Assembly: GCF_026262505.1 (NCBI RefSeq)
Contig: NC_067207.1
Coordinates: forward strand, 17,514,082 to 17,578,081
Direction of reading: 5' to 3'
DNA length: 64,000 nt
Source: Trichomonas vaginalis G3
Taxonomy: Eukaryota; Parabasalia; Trichomonadida; Trichomonadidae
Part shown: positions 23,475 through 33,253 of the stretch, piece by piece
Layout of the letters: the number at the start of each line of letters is the position of its first letter
Numbering within the stretch: the stretch's first letter is position 1
Program-made: the position numbers and the translations under genes
The notes under the pieces: model-generated
What the model was told of the DNA's origin: nothing
Database searches by the model: none
Seen by the model: only the letters and a program-made list of their open reading frames with translations

Positions 23475-23837
23475 ATGGACGCACAGAACTTAGCGAATGC
23501 ACAGCAACCTGGACAACCAAACCAGAGAATATTCCAAATGAAGTTAGAATACAAACTGCAATGGCAAAACTATGGTCAAGTGCCAACAGATGTACAAATG
23601 CAAACTGCCATGTCAAATGACGCTGCGTTAGGTTTGCCACCATGGTATGCAAATATGAGATGGAAAGAGTTTTATACAAACCCTGAAGTGGGATATAAAC
23701 AACTTTATGCAGATGACGCGAACACAGGAGTTGACCCAGAATATGTTTTCTACCAGAGGAGAAACAGAATGTATGAGCTCCAGTTAAAGAATGCAATGGA
23801 ACTCAGAAGGAAACGTAAGAGACTAGGCGGACATTAG
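23475..23837 (+). CDS. 120-residue element protein (element 2 copy)
   Basis: Full-length frame after TTTTTATCTAATATTAAATG. It ends with the basic ELRRKRKRLGGH, as in element 1 (17789-18151). Part of the N-terminal half differs from the element 1 protein. Function unknown. Confidence 0.6.
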   Translation: MDAQNLANAQQPGQPNQRIFQMKLEYKLQWQNYGQVPTDVQMQTAMSNDAALGLPPWYANMRWKEFYTNPEVGYKQLYADDANTGVDPEYVFYQRRNRMYELQLKNAMELRRKRKRLGGH

Positions 23838-23855
23838 ATTTTTACATATAGTAAA

Positions 23856-24098
23856 ATGGGTTTCTTCAGTAGTATTGGAAACTTCTTCAGAAGAGTTGGA
23901 AGAGGTATATGGAATGGAATAAAAACCGTAGGAAGAGGAATTTGGAACGGAGTCAAAAATATTGGTAAAAGAGTAGGTCAGTTCGTTGGTATTATACCTA
24001 AAGACCCTGAACCAGAAGAACAAGCTCCTGTTATACAACAGCCTGAACCTGCACCACAGTCTAGTTGGCAACCAAATCCAACACCTCAACCGTATTAA
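23856..24098 (+). CDS. 80-residue amphipathic Gly/Pro protein
   Basis: MGFFSSIGNFFRRVGRGIW opens a basic amphipathic half in which RGIWNGIKTVG and RGIWNGVKNIG form an internal repeat. The rest is Pro/Gln-rich. Start follows TTTTTACATATAGTAAAATG. The layout recalls membrane-active capsid peptides such as adenovirus protein VI; that is an inference from composition only. Confidence 0.6.
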   Translation: MGFFSSIGNFFRRVGRGIWNGIKTVGRGIWNGVKNIGKRVGQFVGIIPKDPEPEEQAPVIQQPEPAPQSSWQPNPTPQPY

Positions 24099-24448
24099 AA
24101 AATTATATTTTACCGTTCGATAGTAGTTGTATATGAAACTAAGTTCTAAGTAAAACGCATGGTATAATGGAATTATTCTTTTTCTTCCATCTGTAGTAAA
24201 CCATACTTGAAAGTCTGAAATACTTCCACTTGGTGGTTCATATATAACTTTGTAGGTTTTTCGTAAAAGTCATTTGCCAAGCATAAGAAAGAGTTTTGGG
24301 CGCCAGAAAATGAAGCATGAACAATAATAGCATCTGGGTCGAAAACATTTTCATATGTTCCATTAGGGTTTTCGACTTCATAAAAGTCTGGGTGTACTGG
24401 ATATGCTGCAGGCTGATTTAACATCCTCATAAATCTATACCATGCCAA
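24099..24448 (-). pseudogene. conserved element protein, fossil
   Basis: Begins MAWYRFMRMLNQPAAYPVHP and contains YEVENPNGTYENVFDPDA. About one break. Counterpart at 17189-17529. Convergent with the amphipathic protein gene. Function unknown. Confidence 0.5.
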
Positions 24449-24490
24449 GTTGTTATATTTTGTAGAAATATAAACGTTTTCCCAAGTCTT

Positions 24491-24953
24491 CTATTCTATT
24501 GATTTTAAACAGTTGCATTTTTCCTGTCATAAATAATATCGAGATGGTACTCTCCCTCGTCAATGTTATACTGTTTTGCATATTCGAGATAGATATCGTT
24601 TATTTTTTCTTGAAAAGCTTGAAGAGTTGTTTCTAAGTTTACAAGCAAACTAACTTGTAAAAGTTTTCCCTGTTCAAATTTCTCATACATACGTTTTTCT
24701 TTGTTATAGTATCGAACTTCAAAACCGACCGTAAATGGGAAACCATGTATGGCTTCTGAAATGAACTTCATTCTACGAAAGCCAATAGCTTTTGTGACGG
24801 ATGGGTCTCTTAGCCATCTTAATGGGTAGTCAAAACGATAGCCTTCATGCTTTACGGTATCTGTCTCAAACTTTTGACCGACATTAGTAAAAAGTTCATC
24901 TAATGGTTTTAGATGTAGCAACTCTTGAATTTTTCTTTTTCTATTGGAAGCAT
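24491..24953 (-). pseudogene. conserved 150-residue element protein, mostly open
   Basis: Counterpart of 16681-17140, with about one break near its start. Strand-rich, with YRFDYPLRWLRDP and a C-terminal EYHLDIIYDRKNATV. It is divergent from the tail-fibre gene over 18 bases, so the two share a start region in both elements. Family unknown. Confidence 0.55.
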
Positions 24954-24971
24954 ATTTTATCTAGAATAAAA

Positions 24972-26379
24972 ATGTCGAAAGATATTGCTTCCATGAGAGA
25001 AATACAACACAACCGACAACTCATTATGCAAGCTCTAAATAAGAACACAACAAACTTTTCAAACTATTCTAGAGATATCTGAGTCATTGAAAGAAGGAAA
25101 CTTAAAACTGACATTAAACCCAATGACAGATGAGTTTCTGTTTCAAGACAATAAGAACCATACTGTCTGTATAAATCCAACAAAAGGAACTTTAAACGAG
25201 AAACCTATAAATGAACTTCTTTTGAAAGCAGATGTTGACAACAAAGCTGACAAAGAATATGTAGACGATGCAATAGCAAAAGAAGAAGAAAGAGCTAACA
25301 ATGCTTATGCAACAAAAGAACATACTCATCCTGAACTAGCAGACAAAACATATGTTGACAATAAAATGTCAAGTGAAGTGACAAGAGCTGAAAACGAATA
25401 TTCTAAAAAGACTCATACACATTCTATATCTGAAATAACAGACTTAAACGTTAGCCTTGAAAAGAAAGCAGATAAGGAATATGTGGCTAGTAAGTTAGAG
25501 AAGAAAGCGGATAAGGAATATGTGGATGAAAAAGATAACGAAATGAAAGAAAGGGTTGACTGGTACCATGAATGGACATCGAAGACTTTTAAAGTTAAAG
25601 CCGATACAGGATGGGTTTCAGGATGTTTAGACCTTAAAGCAGATAAAACTTATGTTAACGATGAGTTAGAGAAGAAAGCAGACAAGAACCATACACATAC
25701 AAGTTTTACAACTGTTGCTATAGAAAGTATTGAAGGAACGGTTGAAGAAACTGGTGGGGATGCAATATATTGTAAACCTCCTAACTTTCCACAAGGTTTA
25801 ACATCGGATGACGACATAACGACGATGAGAAACATTAGATGTAAAGATGTTTATGTCATGAAGGATGAATATAATATTAAATTCACTGCTCAAGATTTAT
25901 ATGACAAGAAAGCAGACAAAACAGAGCTTCAAACATTAAAGACAGAAATGCTTCAAACATTATATCCTATAGGCTCTATTTATACGTCAATGAACTCTAC
26001 CAGACCAGAAGTAGTACTTGGTTTTGGAACTTGGACTCAAATAGTCGACAGGTTTTTGTATTGTGCAAACTCTTCAAAGGAAACAGGTGGAAGTAAAACG
26101 ATTTCAGGTGAAAATTTACCTGCACACAGTCACTACATAGATTTAAGTACATCTCAAGCAGGTTGGCATAAGCATAATTTGGGATTGGTCAGCAATGAAA
26201 AAGGTAAAGGATATGATGTTAAAGACGACGTTCAGTTTGCTATAAATTGTTTCTGTGGTAACACTCAGGGAGATGGAAACCATACACATCGCGTTACAGG
26301 ATATACGCAAACAACGGGACAAAGTAAAGACTACATGCCACCTTACATGACAGTTTACGCATGGTATAGAAATGCTTAG
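24972..26379 (+). pseudogene. phage-like tail-fibre/collar protein, mostly open
   Basis: About 465 codons with about one break near the start; 430 codons are open. A coiled N-terminal half is built from repeats (KADKEYVD, KADKTYVDNK, THTH). The C-terminal 150 residues resemble phage tail collar/baseplate domains: LYPIGSIYTSMNSTRPE, GFGTWTQIVDRFLY, NLPAHSH, HTHRVTG and MPPYMTVYAWYRNA. In phages such domains bind host surfaces; here a receptor-binding spike on a Polinton virion is an inference. Its stop overlaps the convergent integrase stop. Confidence 0.75.
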
Positions 26380-27331
26380 TCGTCATTTTCAACTTCTTTA
26401 GCATATTCGTCAGGAGTTGTCTTATATTTGTTAGGAACTGTCTTTGAAAGTATACCACCTTGAACTTTGACAAGTTTGAAACGAGGTCTGACAATAGTAG
26501 TTTTATCTTCTGCTTGCAGTGTGTACATTTTGCCATGTTTGCCTAAAACTTCATAATATTCTCTTGTATACTTTCTTCTATTTTTACGAACACGAATGTG
26601 AGTACCTGTCGGTTCCCATTGTTGTCATAGTCAATAGTATTTTCATATGGGTCGCGTTTAGGTATTTCTATTTTTACTTTGTCACCTTTCTGAAGTTTGA
26701 AGCCCGGCATTCTTTCTTGTTTGTCTCTTTTGACTAAATTATTAAATATATAGTCTTTCTCTAAGTCAGGGTTGTTTTTCATTTCTTCGGGGGAGTGGTT
26801 TCCCAAACCTTTTTGTTTACGGCTATTGTAAATATTTAAAACTTGTCTCATCTTTGCCTGGAGAAGTGTCTATATTTGTCGTCATATGACATTTCATTTG
26901 CTTCACCACCTTGTGGTTGGTTTAAGTCTCTTAACATTTTTATACATCCGTCAATGACACCAAGAGCAGAATGGTTTTGGTCGACAATGAAATATTGGTT
27001 TACATTTTTTGAACGCAGATAGTTTTTTACATCATCTGATTTGAAAGAACTTTCACAGTCAGATGTCAGTTTTGTTGGATGGTATTTGTCAACGAATATT
27101 GTCAAAGCAGTTTTCACATCTAAAATATTTTTGGACTAATGGTATGGCTTCACAGTATCTTGTGTTTTGACCGACAAATATTAGCCAGTATGGAGGTCCA
27201 TCTTCTCTATACCTCGGAATGTTTTCCAAGATATCCATAAACCAAGCATTTGGTGTTGAACTAAAGATTTTTATCATGAGTGCTTTTTTTGTTGCCTTAG
27301 AAACATAGGGGTCCTTGTTTGGATTCGTCAT
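26376..27331 (-). pseudogene. retroviral-type integrase, fossil
   Basis: About 315 codons with about three breaks. The core shows the integrase-like stretch WFMDILENIPRYREDGPPYW and YHPTKLTSDCESSF, then a basic SH3-like tail (GDKVKIEIPKRD). In Polintons this enzyme inserts the linear DNA and makes the short target duplication. It is convergent with the fibre gene; the two stop codons overlap. Confidence 0.8.
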
Positions 27332-27347
27332 TTTTTAACCATAAGAA

Positions 27348-27761
27348 ATGGGTTTATTTGGCGCATTAGCAGGAGTTGCATCCAGATTTTTGCCCGCAGT
27401 GGGAACAATAGCCAGAGGTGTATTTGGAGTTGGAAGGAAGATTTTGAGTACATTAGGTATACTTAAAGAGAAAGCACAACCTATTATACAAACTGTACAG
27501 AAAGGTTGGGATGTAGCACGAGATGCAACAAATCTTATTCCAAATCCTGAAACAAGAGGAAAAGTTCAAGGATGGATGGACAATGTAGGAAGACAAGCAG
27601 GAAACTATTATAACAAAGCAAATGACTACTATAACCAAGCAGGACACTATATGGACCAAGGTGAAAGATTCTTTAACAGAGGATATAACCATGCACAACA
27701 GTGGGTAAACAATAACCAACCGCAACCACCTCAAACTGGGGAATGTAAAGTTTTTTACTGA
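27348..27761 (+). CDS. 137-residue amphipathic structural candidate
   Basis: Divergent from the integrase by 16 bases, with the start motif TTTTTTAACCATAAGAAATG. Hydrophobic Gly-rich N-terminus (MGLFGALAGVASRFLPAVG), a helical middle, then Tyr/Asn/Gln-rich repeats (NYYNKANDYYNQAGHYMDQ). The layout is like the 80-residue protein at 23856. A membrane-active minor capsid protein is possible but unproven. Confidence 0.6.
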   Translation: MGLFGALAGVASRFLPAVGTIARGVFGVGRKILSTLGILKEKAQPIIQTVQKGWDVARDATNLIPNPETRGKVQGWMDNVGRQAGNYYNKANDYYNQAGHYMDQGERFFNRGYNHAQQWVNNNQPQPPQTGECKVFY

Positions 27762-27777
27762 GATGAAATGAACAATA

Positions 27778-27919
27778 CAGCATTGAGACAAATGGGTTCA
27801 AGATGGATTTGTCGACTTCCAGCAGTTACACACGTGTTTGTCAAGTTCTTCCTATACCTCAGGAAGTTTTAGACCGACTTAAAAAACCTAAACAACCAGT
27901 TGAAAACAAACCAAACTAA
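27778..27919 (+). pseudogene. small element protein, fossil
   Basis: Begins MNNTALRQMGSRWICRLP after TTTTTTACTGAGATGAAATG, and the region ends with a Pro/Lys-rich stretch. About one break. Function unknown. Confidence 0.4.
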
Positions 27920-27938
27920 AATTTTTTACTGAGATGAA

Positions 27939-28280
27939 ATGACCGAAGAAGTTGAAACGGTAGATTTGACACCACAAACAAAAAGTTCAGAACCATTGTC
28001 AAAACCTGTCAAAGAACTTACAGATGAAGAGAAAAATTCAATAATAGAAAGTGCCAGGTCTGGAAATACAAACCCCAACTATAAAGTCACTTTTCATAGA
28101 AATGGAACGGCTAGTATCTCAAAAAAGAAACAGACTCTCACAAATAAAATATTGAAGTCTGAAGGAGCTTTCGAGACAACAGATGGAAAAGTTTACTTCA
28201 CTGACCAACAGTTCATTATAGAACATCTCATTGACTTAGAGTCGAAATATTCTAAACTTTACAACAAACACAAAAGTTGA
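27939..28280 (+). CDS. 113-residue acidic protein, function unknown
   Basis: Begins MTEEVETVDLTPQTKSSEPL, with the same start motif as the preceding gene (TTTTTTACTGAGATGAAATG), 20 bases downstream of it. Polar and acidic N-terminal half, more ordered C-terminal half (FETTDGKVYFTDQQFIIEHL) ending in a coiled segment. No family recognised. Confidence 0.6.
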   Translation: MTEEVETVDLTPQTKSSEPLSKPVKELTDEEKNSIIESARSGNTNPNYKVTFHRNGTASISKKKQTLTNKILKSEGAFETTDGKVYFTDQQFIIEHLIDLESKYSKLYNKHKS

Positions 28281-28297
28281 AAGGAAAACAAAAACAA

Positions 28298-28521
28298 ATG
28301 GCATATGATATTTATGAAGATGTTGACGACACAACTGTTCCTGCAGGTGAAGTAAAGTCAGAGGAACCGAAAAGTGACGAAAAACCGATAGAAGAAGAAA
28401 ACCAAAAACTGAAGATAAACCAAAACCAAAGTTTAGTTTCCAAACTAAACCAAGTCAACCTTCATTAGCTGGTATGGGTTGGCGTCAAAGACTTATGGCA
28501 GCAGGCGGTTATGTAAAGTAA
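28298..28521 (+). pseudogene. small acidic protein, fossil
   Basis: Begins MAYDIYEDVDDTTVPAGEV and is Glu/Lys-rich; the region ends with a basic, Gly-rich stretch. About one break. It lies 17 bases after the previous gene. Function unknown. Confidence 0.4.
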
Positions 28522-28551
28522 AGAAAAAAATATTTTTTTATTTTTATAAAA

Positions 28552-30700
28552 ATGCCCCCATATAGAATGGATAGAAAGTCTGCTAGAATAAAAGCAGAGT
28601 TGCAAAGATATGGTTGGAGAGTTTCGAAGAATTTTAAATATAGGAAGGGAAGACCCATAAAAGTCTATGACAAACTGGCTGGTCTGACTACGAAATGGAT
28701 TTGGAAACAGCACGTGCCAATTATCCAAACAGACTAGAGAGGTTAGAAGAAGAACGTCTTATGGACATGCCTTTCGATGTTAGTGAACCTCAAGTTGAAG
28801 GACACGACGGCTTTGCCAGATTCTACTGGAAACATGACGAACAATTGCATCCTTTGAGAAGGAAAAAAGGTAGTGCAGAGGATGGTCATGCTCCCATGGA
28901 AAGAACAAGATATGCATATGAGAAGTATCGTGAAGTTAGAAGTCAAATTACATCTGGTCGAACCTTTACAGTAAACTTTGACGAAGGAAAGAACAAAGAA
29001 GGCTTCATGGGTGTACTTGCTGCAATTCAAGACGGAAATAAGAAAGGACAATCTCAGATTGACCATAACGATTTGGATGGTCACATTTACTATGCAAATG
29101 GCAATGAACAAACAGCTGCAAAACTTCTTGACGCTTTCAAGACTACAAAGAGAGAACAAATGGTTGACTCCGACTCAGACATTTTGAATGCAATTGAAGG
29201 AATTGCAAGTGTCAAGTTCGAATGGTACCAACCTAACCCTCAAGCAGTCAGACAACATGCTGGATACTTCCGTTCATAAATAAGTCTGACATTGACTTGA
29301 CAAGGTATGGAATTTACAATTCAATTGAAACAATTGTCAATGAACCTTGCATTCTTACATGTCTCAGGAACTCTGGTCTTGTTACAGAAGAGAAGATGAA
29401 GTATCTTGAGTCATGTGTGAAGACAAGGTACATTCTCAGAGGTCAATTGGCAAAAATTGCACCGTTGGCAAATGTCAATATCCGAGTCAACATACCTACA
29501 GCTAAAGGTTCTTCACATGACGACTATGTTGTTGAGTTCAATTTACCATGGTTGAAGATTGCAATTGTCCACAACCACTTCATGTTGAACGAAAGTCTTA
29601 CAAACCCATTGTTCGGAAAAGGCAAGTGCAACATTGTCAGAGCTGTAAACATTCTTTTCGAGAAAGGTTTGTTGGAACCAATTCCAGATGACAAGCTGAC
29701 AGAAACTTTTGTACCAAAAGACGAAACAAACTTTTCACTGTTAGCAAGACCAAAAGTTGTTCCAGACAAAGTTCTAGTACAAAAGAAGTACACAATTCCA
29801 CAAGGAGTTGGATTGTTCGGATACCAACCTGAACCAGAAGAACTTCCAATGAGGTTGCAAGAACTTCAAGATGCTATAAACAAACTTCCATTGAGACATC
29901 CAATTGACGTCAAATTGTATTGGAGAGCATCTGAGTTAGGTCAGAAGGTTTTATATGAAACAGGTTGCTTCGACGATGTTTATGAGATAACAGGAGAAGT
30001 TTCTCAGAAGATAAGAGACTCACTTGAATTTCCACAAACTGGACCAATTGGTTGCGACAAGTTCGACTCAGATGAAAAGATATACTATGTCGACCTTAAC
30101 GCTGCATACATGAGGTTTGTCCAATATATTCCGACTGGAATTCCAAACGAAGATGGTGAGTTCCCGGGAAGGAACTATACAGTTGGAAAAGTCATACAAC
30201 AACTGTATGATATTAGGAAAGCTTCAAACCCCAAACTTGCAATGACACTCAAATTGCTTATGAATTCGACATGGGGATATTCCATTAAGAAACCTCAAGA
30301 GATGAAGAGTAAACATTATGAGAAGGTCGACAACTTTGTTGAAAGGTTTTCTCCTTTTGTTTTGAAGTACGAATTCACTCAAGGTCAAAGTGGCTTAGTA
30401 ACCACATTAAAACCTATTGTCGAACATTGGTCTTACCCTCAGTTCGCAAAGGCAGTCCTTGACAACTACAACAAATTCTTCTCCGAAGTCAAATCCAAAG
30501 TGAAGGTTTACTATGAGAACATTGACGCACTCATGACGAACGAAGAAGGCTATAACAAACTCATTGAAATGGGCATGGTCGGTGAAAAGATGGGTCAATT
30601 CAAATTGGACAAAATTTTCACCGAAGTTCATGTCCTCTCCAAGCGTAAGTACTGGGGCATACTTGAAGACGGCACAGAAATAAAACATTGCATGAAATAA
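28552..30700 (+). pseudogene. protein-primed DNA polymerase B, lineage 1, fossil
   Basis: About 700 codons with about two breaks. Starts after TTTTTATTTTTATAAAAATG. Palm motifs are visible in order: YYVDLNAAYM (motif A), LKLLMNSTWGYS (motif B) and YYENIDALM (motif C), then SKRKYWG near the end. Upstream is a module with PCILTCLRNSGL and HNHFMLNE that is shared in pattern with the second polymerase at 44954. Codon use is less AT-rich than in the neighbours to the left. It copies the element from a terminal protein primer in this family. Confidence 0.75.
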
Positions 30701-30722
30701 AAAATTTTTATTCGAATTTGAA

Positions 30723-30968
30723 TTAAAATGTGGGAATTCTTGGGAACGGGAAAGGCTTATTTACTTGAGGAACAGGTAAAGGTGGTGGAGGTGGAGGTGG
30801 TGGCAACCAGTCCATTTTATATTCCTTCCTAGCTAATTTCCGTTTAATTTCATGGTCGCCCTCGGAGTCTTTGAATCGGACAGGTCGAGTTACACCATTC
30901 TTGGTCTCAAACTCATATATAACCTGTTTGTCTGTATTTTCGTCGACTATGGCACGAGACACGAACAT
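30723..30968 (-). CDS. 81-residue Pro-rich protein
   Basis: Starts at the ATG at 30968. A charged N-terminal part (VIYEFETKNGVTRPVRF) is followed by a run of eight Pro and a Pro-rich end. It converges on the polymerase. Divergent from the next gene. Function unknown. Confidence 0.5.
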   Translation of the reverse strand: MFVSRAIVDENTDKQVIYEFETKNGVTRPVRFKDSEGDHEIKRKLARKEYKMDWLPPPPPPPPLPVPQVNKPFPFPRIPTF

Positions 30969-30998
30969 TGACCAAACGGACAAAAAGTGTCATTTCGG

Positions 30999-31262
30999 AT
31001 GGTCACGCAGCCAATCGCATTCGAGCACTTCGAAGAAGCCTTACGTTCCAAGGGAGAGGGTGTCTGGTGCAAGGCAGAGGTCATGAAACTCTACGAGCAG
31101 TACATCCTCAATGCCTGGGAGGACAAATCGTCCTTGGATTGGCAATTCTACCAACTCCTCTGGGACGACCTCCTACGCAACTGGGATAACGAAAGAGCCC
31201 AATTCAAAGGTCGGGAACTAATTTTGCAAATTACCCTTAATTTAACATACTTATCCAAATAA
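30999..31262 (+). CDS. 87-residue helical protein, function unknown
   Basis: First ATG at 30999, directly after TGTCATTTCGG, which resembles a trichomonad initiator. The protein is helical and Trp-rich (SSLDWQFYQLLWDDLLRNW). No family recognised. Part of the less AT-rich cassette. Confidence 0.5.
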   Translation: MVTQPIAFEHFEEALRSKGEGVWCKAEVMKLYEQYILNAWEDKSSLDWQFYQLLWDDLLRNWDNERAQFKGRELILQITLNLTYLSK

Positions 31263-31311
31263 ACACCTAAATTTACTTGGGGTTTCCCCCTAAAATAAAA
31301 TTTTTTTACTC

Positions 31312-32010
31312 TTAGAACCACTCGAGGTTCTCCTTACGGTTGTTGAGCTTGTCACCGTCAATGTGTCTGACCCTCGTCTTCTTGCCTGGATTTGGAACCC
31401 ATTGAATTGCGACAAGCTTGCCCATGGAGATTGAACCGCGATTCCGAAGGTTAAGGTTCAAGTGTCCCAAGTTGTTGAGGACTGGGGTAAGAACCTTGCC
31501 TGTCTCTTTGTTGCGGATTTGGTATGGGTAGGGTTGGGAAATTTCGTAAGCGTCATCGGCAACAAGGGTTGCCCAAACTTCCTCTTCTTTGTGTTTCTCT
31601 TCTTCCTCTTCTTCCTCTTCTTCCTCTTCTTCCTCTTCTTTGATAATACCTTCGGCAATTCTGTGTTCACGAAGTACGGTGTTGCATGTTCTGTCCTTTC
31701 CGAGTACCTTCCAGATGGCGTCTATCTCTTCGAAGAAACGGTAGATGAGTCTGGCAAGGTCTCGGTTCTCTCTCGCGTAAATGTGCAAGGTTTCCGTGAA
31801 ATCGTTCAGGCATTTCTCATTGGAAGCTTGGTTCGTGAGGACTTCGACTTTGAGATTGGTCATCTCTGTCATAAGACTACTTTGGAGAGTCTTAATGGTG
31901 TTTGTCAGATGAGCTTTCAATTGGGCAATTTGAATTTGAACTGGGCGCTTGTCTGGCAACCTTGAAAGGACATCTGCTATTGTGTTCGGCTTCGGTGCTT
32001 GTTCGGACAT
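31312..32010 (-). CDS. HNH-type (NUMOD4/HNH_3-like) nuclease-family protein
   Basis: 232 codons, open. N-terminal coiled coil, then a run of about 15 Glu (around residues 128-142), then a C-terminal domain whose pattern fits NUMOD4-HNH_3 proteins: YQIRNKETGKVL, KLVAIQWVPNPGKK and RHIDGDKLNNRKENLEW. Members are homing or phage endonucleases. The start follows CACTTCATTTTTTCG, an initiator-like sequence. Whether it cuts DNA cannot be told here. The long plus-strand frame across it is a shadow. Confidence 0.7.
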   Translation of the reverse strand: MSEQAPKPNTIADVLSRLPDKRPVQIQIAQLKAHLTNTIKTLQSSLMTEMTNLKVEVLTNQASNEKCLNDFTETLHIYARENRDLARLIYRFFEEIDAIWKVLGKDRTCNTVLREHRIAEGIIKEEEEEEEEEEEEEEKHKEEEVWATLVADDAYEISQPYPYQIRNKETGKVLTPVLNNLGHLNLNLRNRGSISMGKLVAIQWVPNPGKKTRVRHIDGDKLNNRKENLEWF

Positions 32011-32086
32011 CGAAAAAATGAAGTGGTTTGAGAATGACGGTTTTACTTCAAAAAGCTTGTTATGACAGTTATGTCATACAACAAGT

Positions 32087-32625
32087 TTAAAATAATATCT
32101 TGTTCTTCTTCTGAACGTTTGTTGTCTCTTCCGATAAAAGTTTGAACATGAGAACCAAAAAACGTTTTTTGAGATTGCGGAAGAGTTCAGGCAAACGTTC
32201 ATATTCCGGATATGTTGGGAGCAGTTCGAAACATCTGAGCTGACTTTCGGACAAAATTGGGACAATGTCAGAAAATTCATCTTTGGTCGGACTGCTTGAA
32301 GGTAAGTCCCTTACATGTAAGTAGCTCTGGTAAAGTCTTCTCATTTCTGCTAACTTTTGGAGTATAGCTTCGTAGTTTAGAAGTTTTAATTTTAATTGTC
32401 TTATTCCACTCTTGACATCTAAACGGTAACTATCCATGAGGTCAAGAGTAGCTTTGGTAGCTTTAAGTGGAGCTATCTGTTCCTTGACTTGTGCAATTTT
32501 GGTTGCAATTGTGGTTTGAGCTCCTTCAAGTTCGCCGTCTATGTCGTTCTCAACACCTTCAACATGGCTTGAAACTCTTCATCGGTCCATTGAGATTGGT
32601 GTGGGACGAATTTAACTTGCTTCAT
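32087..32625 (-). pseudogene. coiled-coil protein, fossil
   Basis: Begins MKQVKFVPHQSQWTDEEFQ after TTTCATTTTTTGA. The rest is predicted helical and Leu-rich (YEAILQKLAEMRRLYQSYL). About one break. Function unknown. Confidence 0.45.
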
Positions 32626-32669
32626 TCAAAAAATGAAAAAAAATGTTTTTACTCAAACGTTATATAGGT

Positions 32670-33050
32670 TTACGAGTGTATATATGGGTTGGATGTCGCC
32701 TTCAAGGTTATGTAGAACGGCTGACCAGAGAAGTGAAGGAGAGACTGAATTGCCAATTTCATATGGGGTAGGGGGTTCTCCTTGTTTGGTATTTTTATCC
32801 AAGGACGTTTGTTTAGGAACTTAACAAGAGCTTCTCTTTTGGCGTCCTTTATGCCATCGAAAGGAGTGTTTTCTGGTATTTGAATTGGAATTCCAGTCGA
32901 AGTCTCGAGCTGAAGTGTAGACCTTCCAGAAATACTGGTGAACTTGACCTTGGGCTTCATTACCTTGCGCAAGTAGTCTTTTACGCAGTCGTTAATTTCA
33001 ATTAGGTAAATTGCCTCGTCAAATCCTTCTGGCATTCCGAGTCCTTCCAT
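32670..33050 (-). CDS. 126-residue protein, function unknown
   Basis: I choose the ATG at 33050 (MEGLGMPEGFDEAIYLIE). The open frame extends further upstream, but only through the palindrome array, which repeats itself and is unlikely to code. Mixed helix and strand, ending in FYITLKATSNPYIHS. Divergent from 33254 across the six-palindrome region. Confidence 0.5.
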   Translation of the reverse strand: MEGLGMPEGFDEAIYLIEINDCVKDYLRKVMKPKVKFTSISGRSTLQLETSTGIPIQIPENTPFDGIKDAKREALVKFLNKRPWIKIPNKENPLPHMKLAIQSLLHFSGQPFYITLKATSNPYIHS

Positions 33051-33056
33051 CCGACA

Positions 33057-33233
33057 GGAAAATATTTTCCGGACAAAGGGAAAAATTTTTCCCGACGACA
33101 GGAAGAACTCTTCCAGTTGTCCGTCCGTAAACCATTCAAATTTTCGAAAATTGAGAACTTTTTGGTCGAACTTCAGGAAAATATTTTCCTTCCGACAGAA
33201 AAAATTTTTCCTTCCGACAGGAAAATATTTTCC
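33057..33233. promoter_or_regulatory. array of six 14-16 bp palindromes in a divergent promoter
   Basis: GGAAAATATTTTCC occurs at 33057-33070, 33176-33189 and 33220-33233, with variants at 33078-33093 (GGGAAAAATTTTTCCC), 33101-33114 and 33198-33211. Most are bordered by CCGACAGG or TCCGACA. The array fills the space between two divergent starts, as expected for operators of a dimeric regulator or for origin iterons. Confidence 0.7.
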
Positions 33234-33253
33234 ATCCGACAGGACACAAACGA

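Noticed and set aside
31462-31965. 167-codon plus-strand frame rich in Phe/Leu
   Set aside because: It is the shadow of the Glu run and coiled coil of the HNH-type gene on the other strand.
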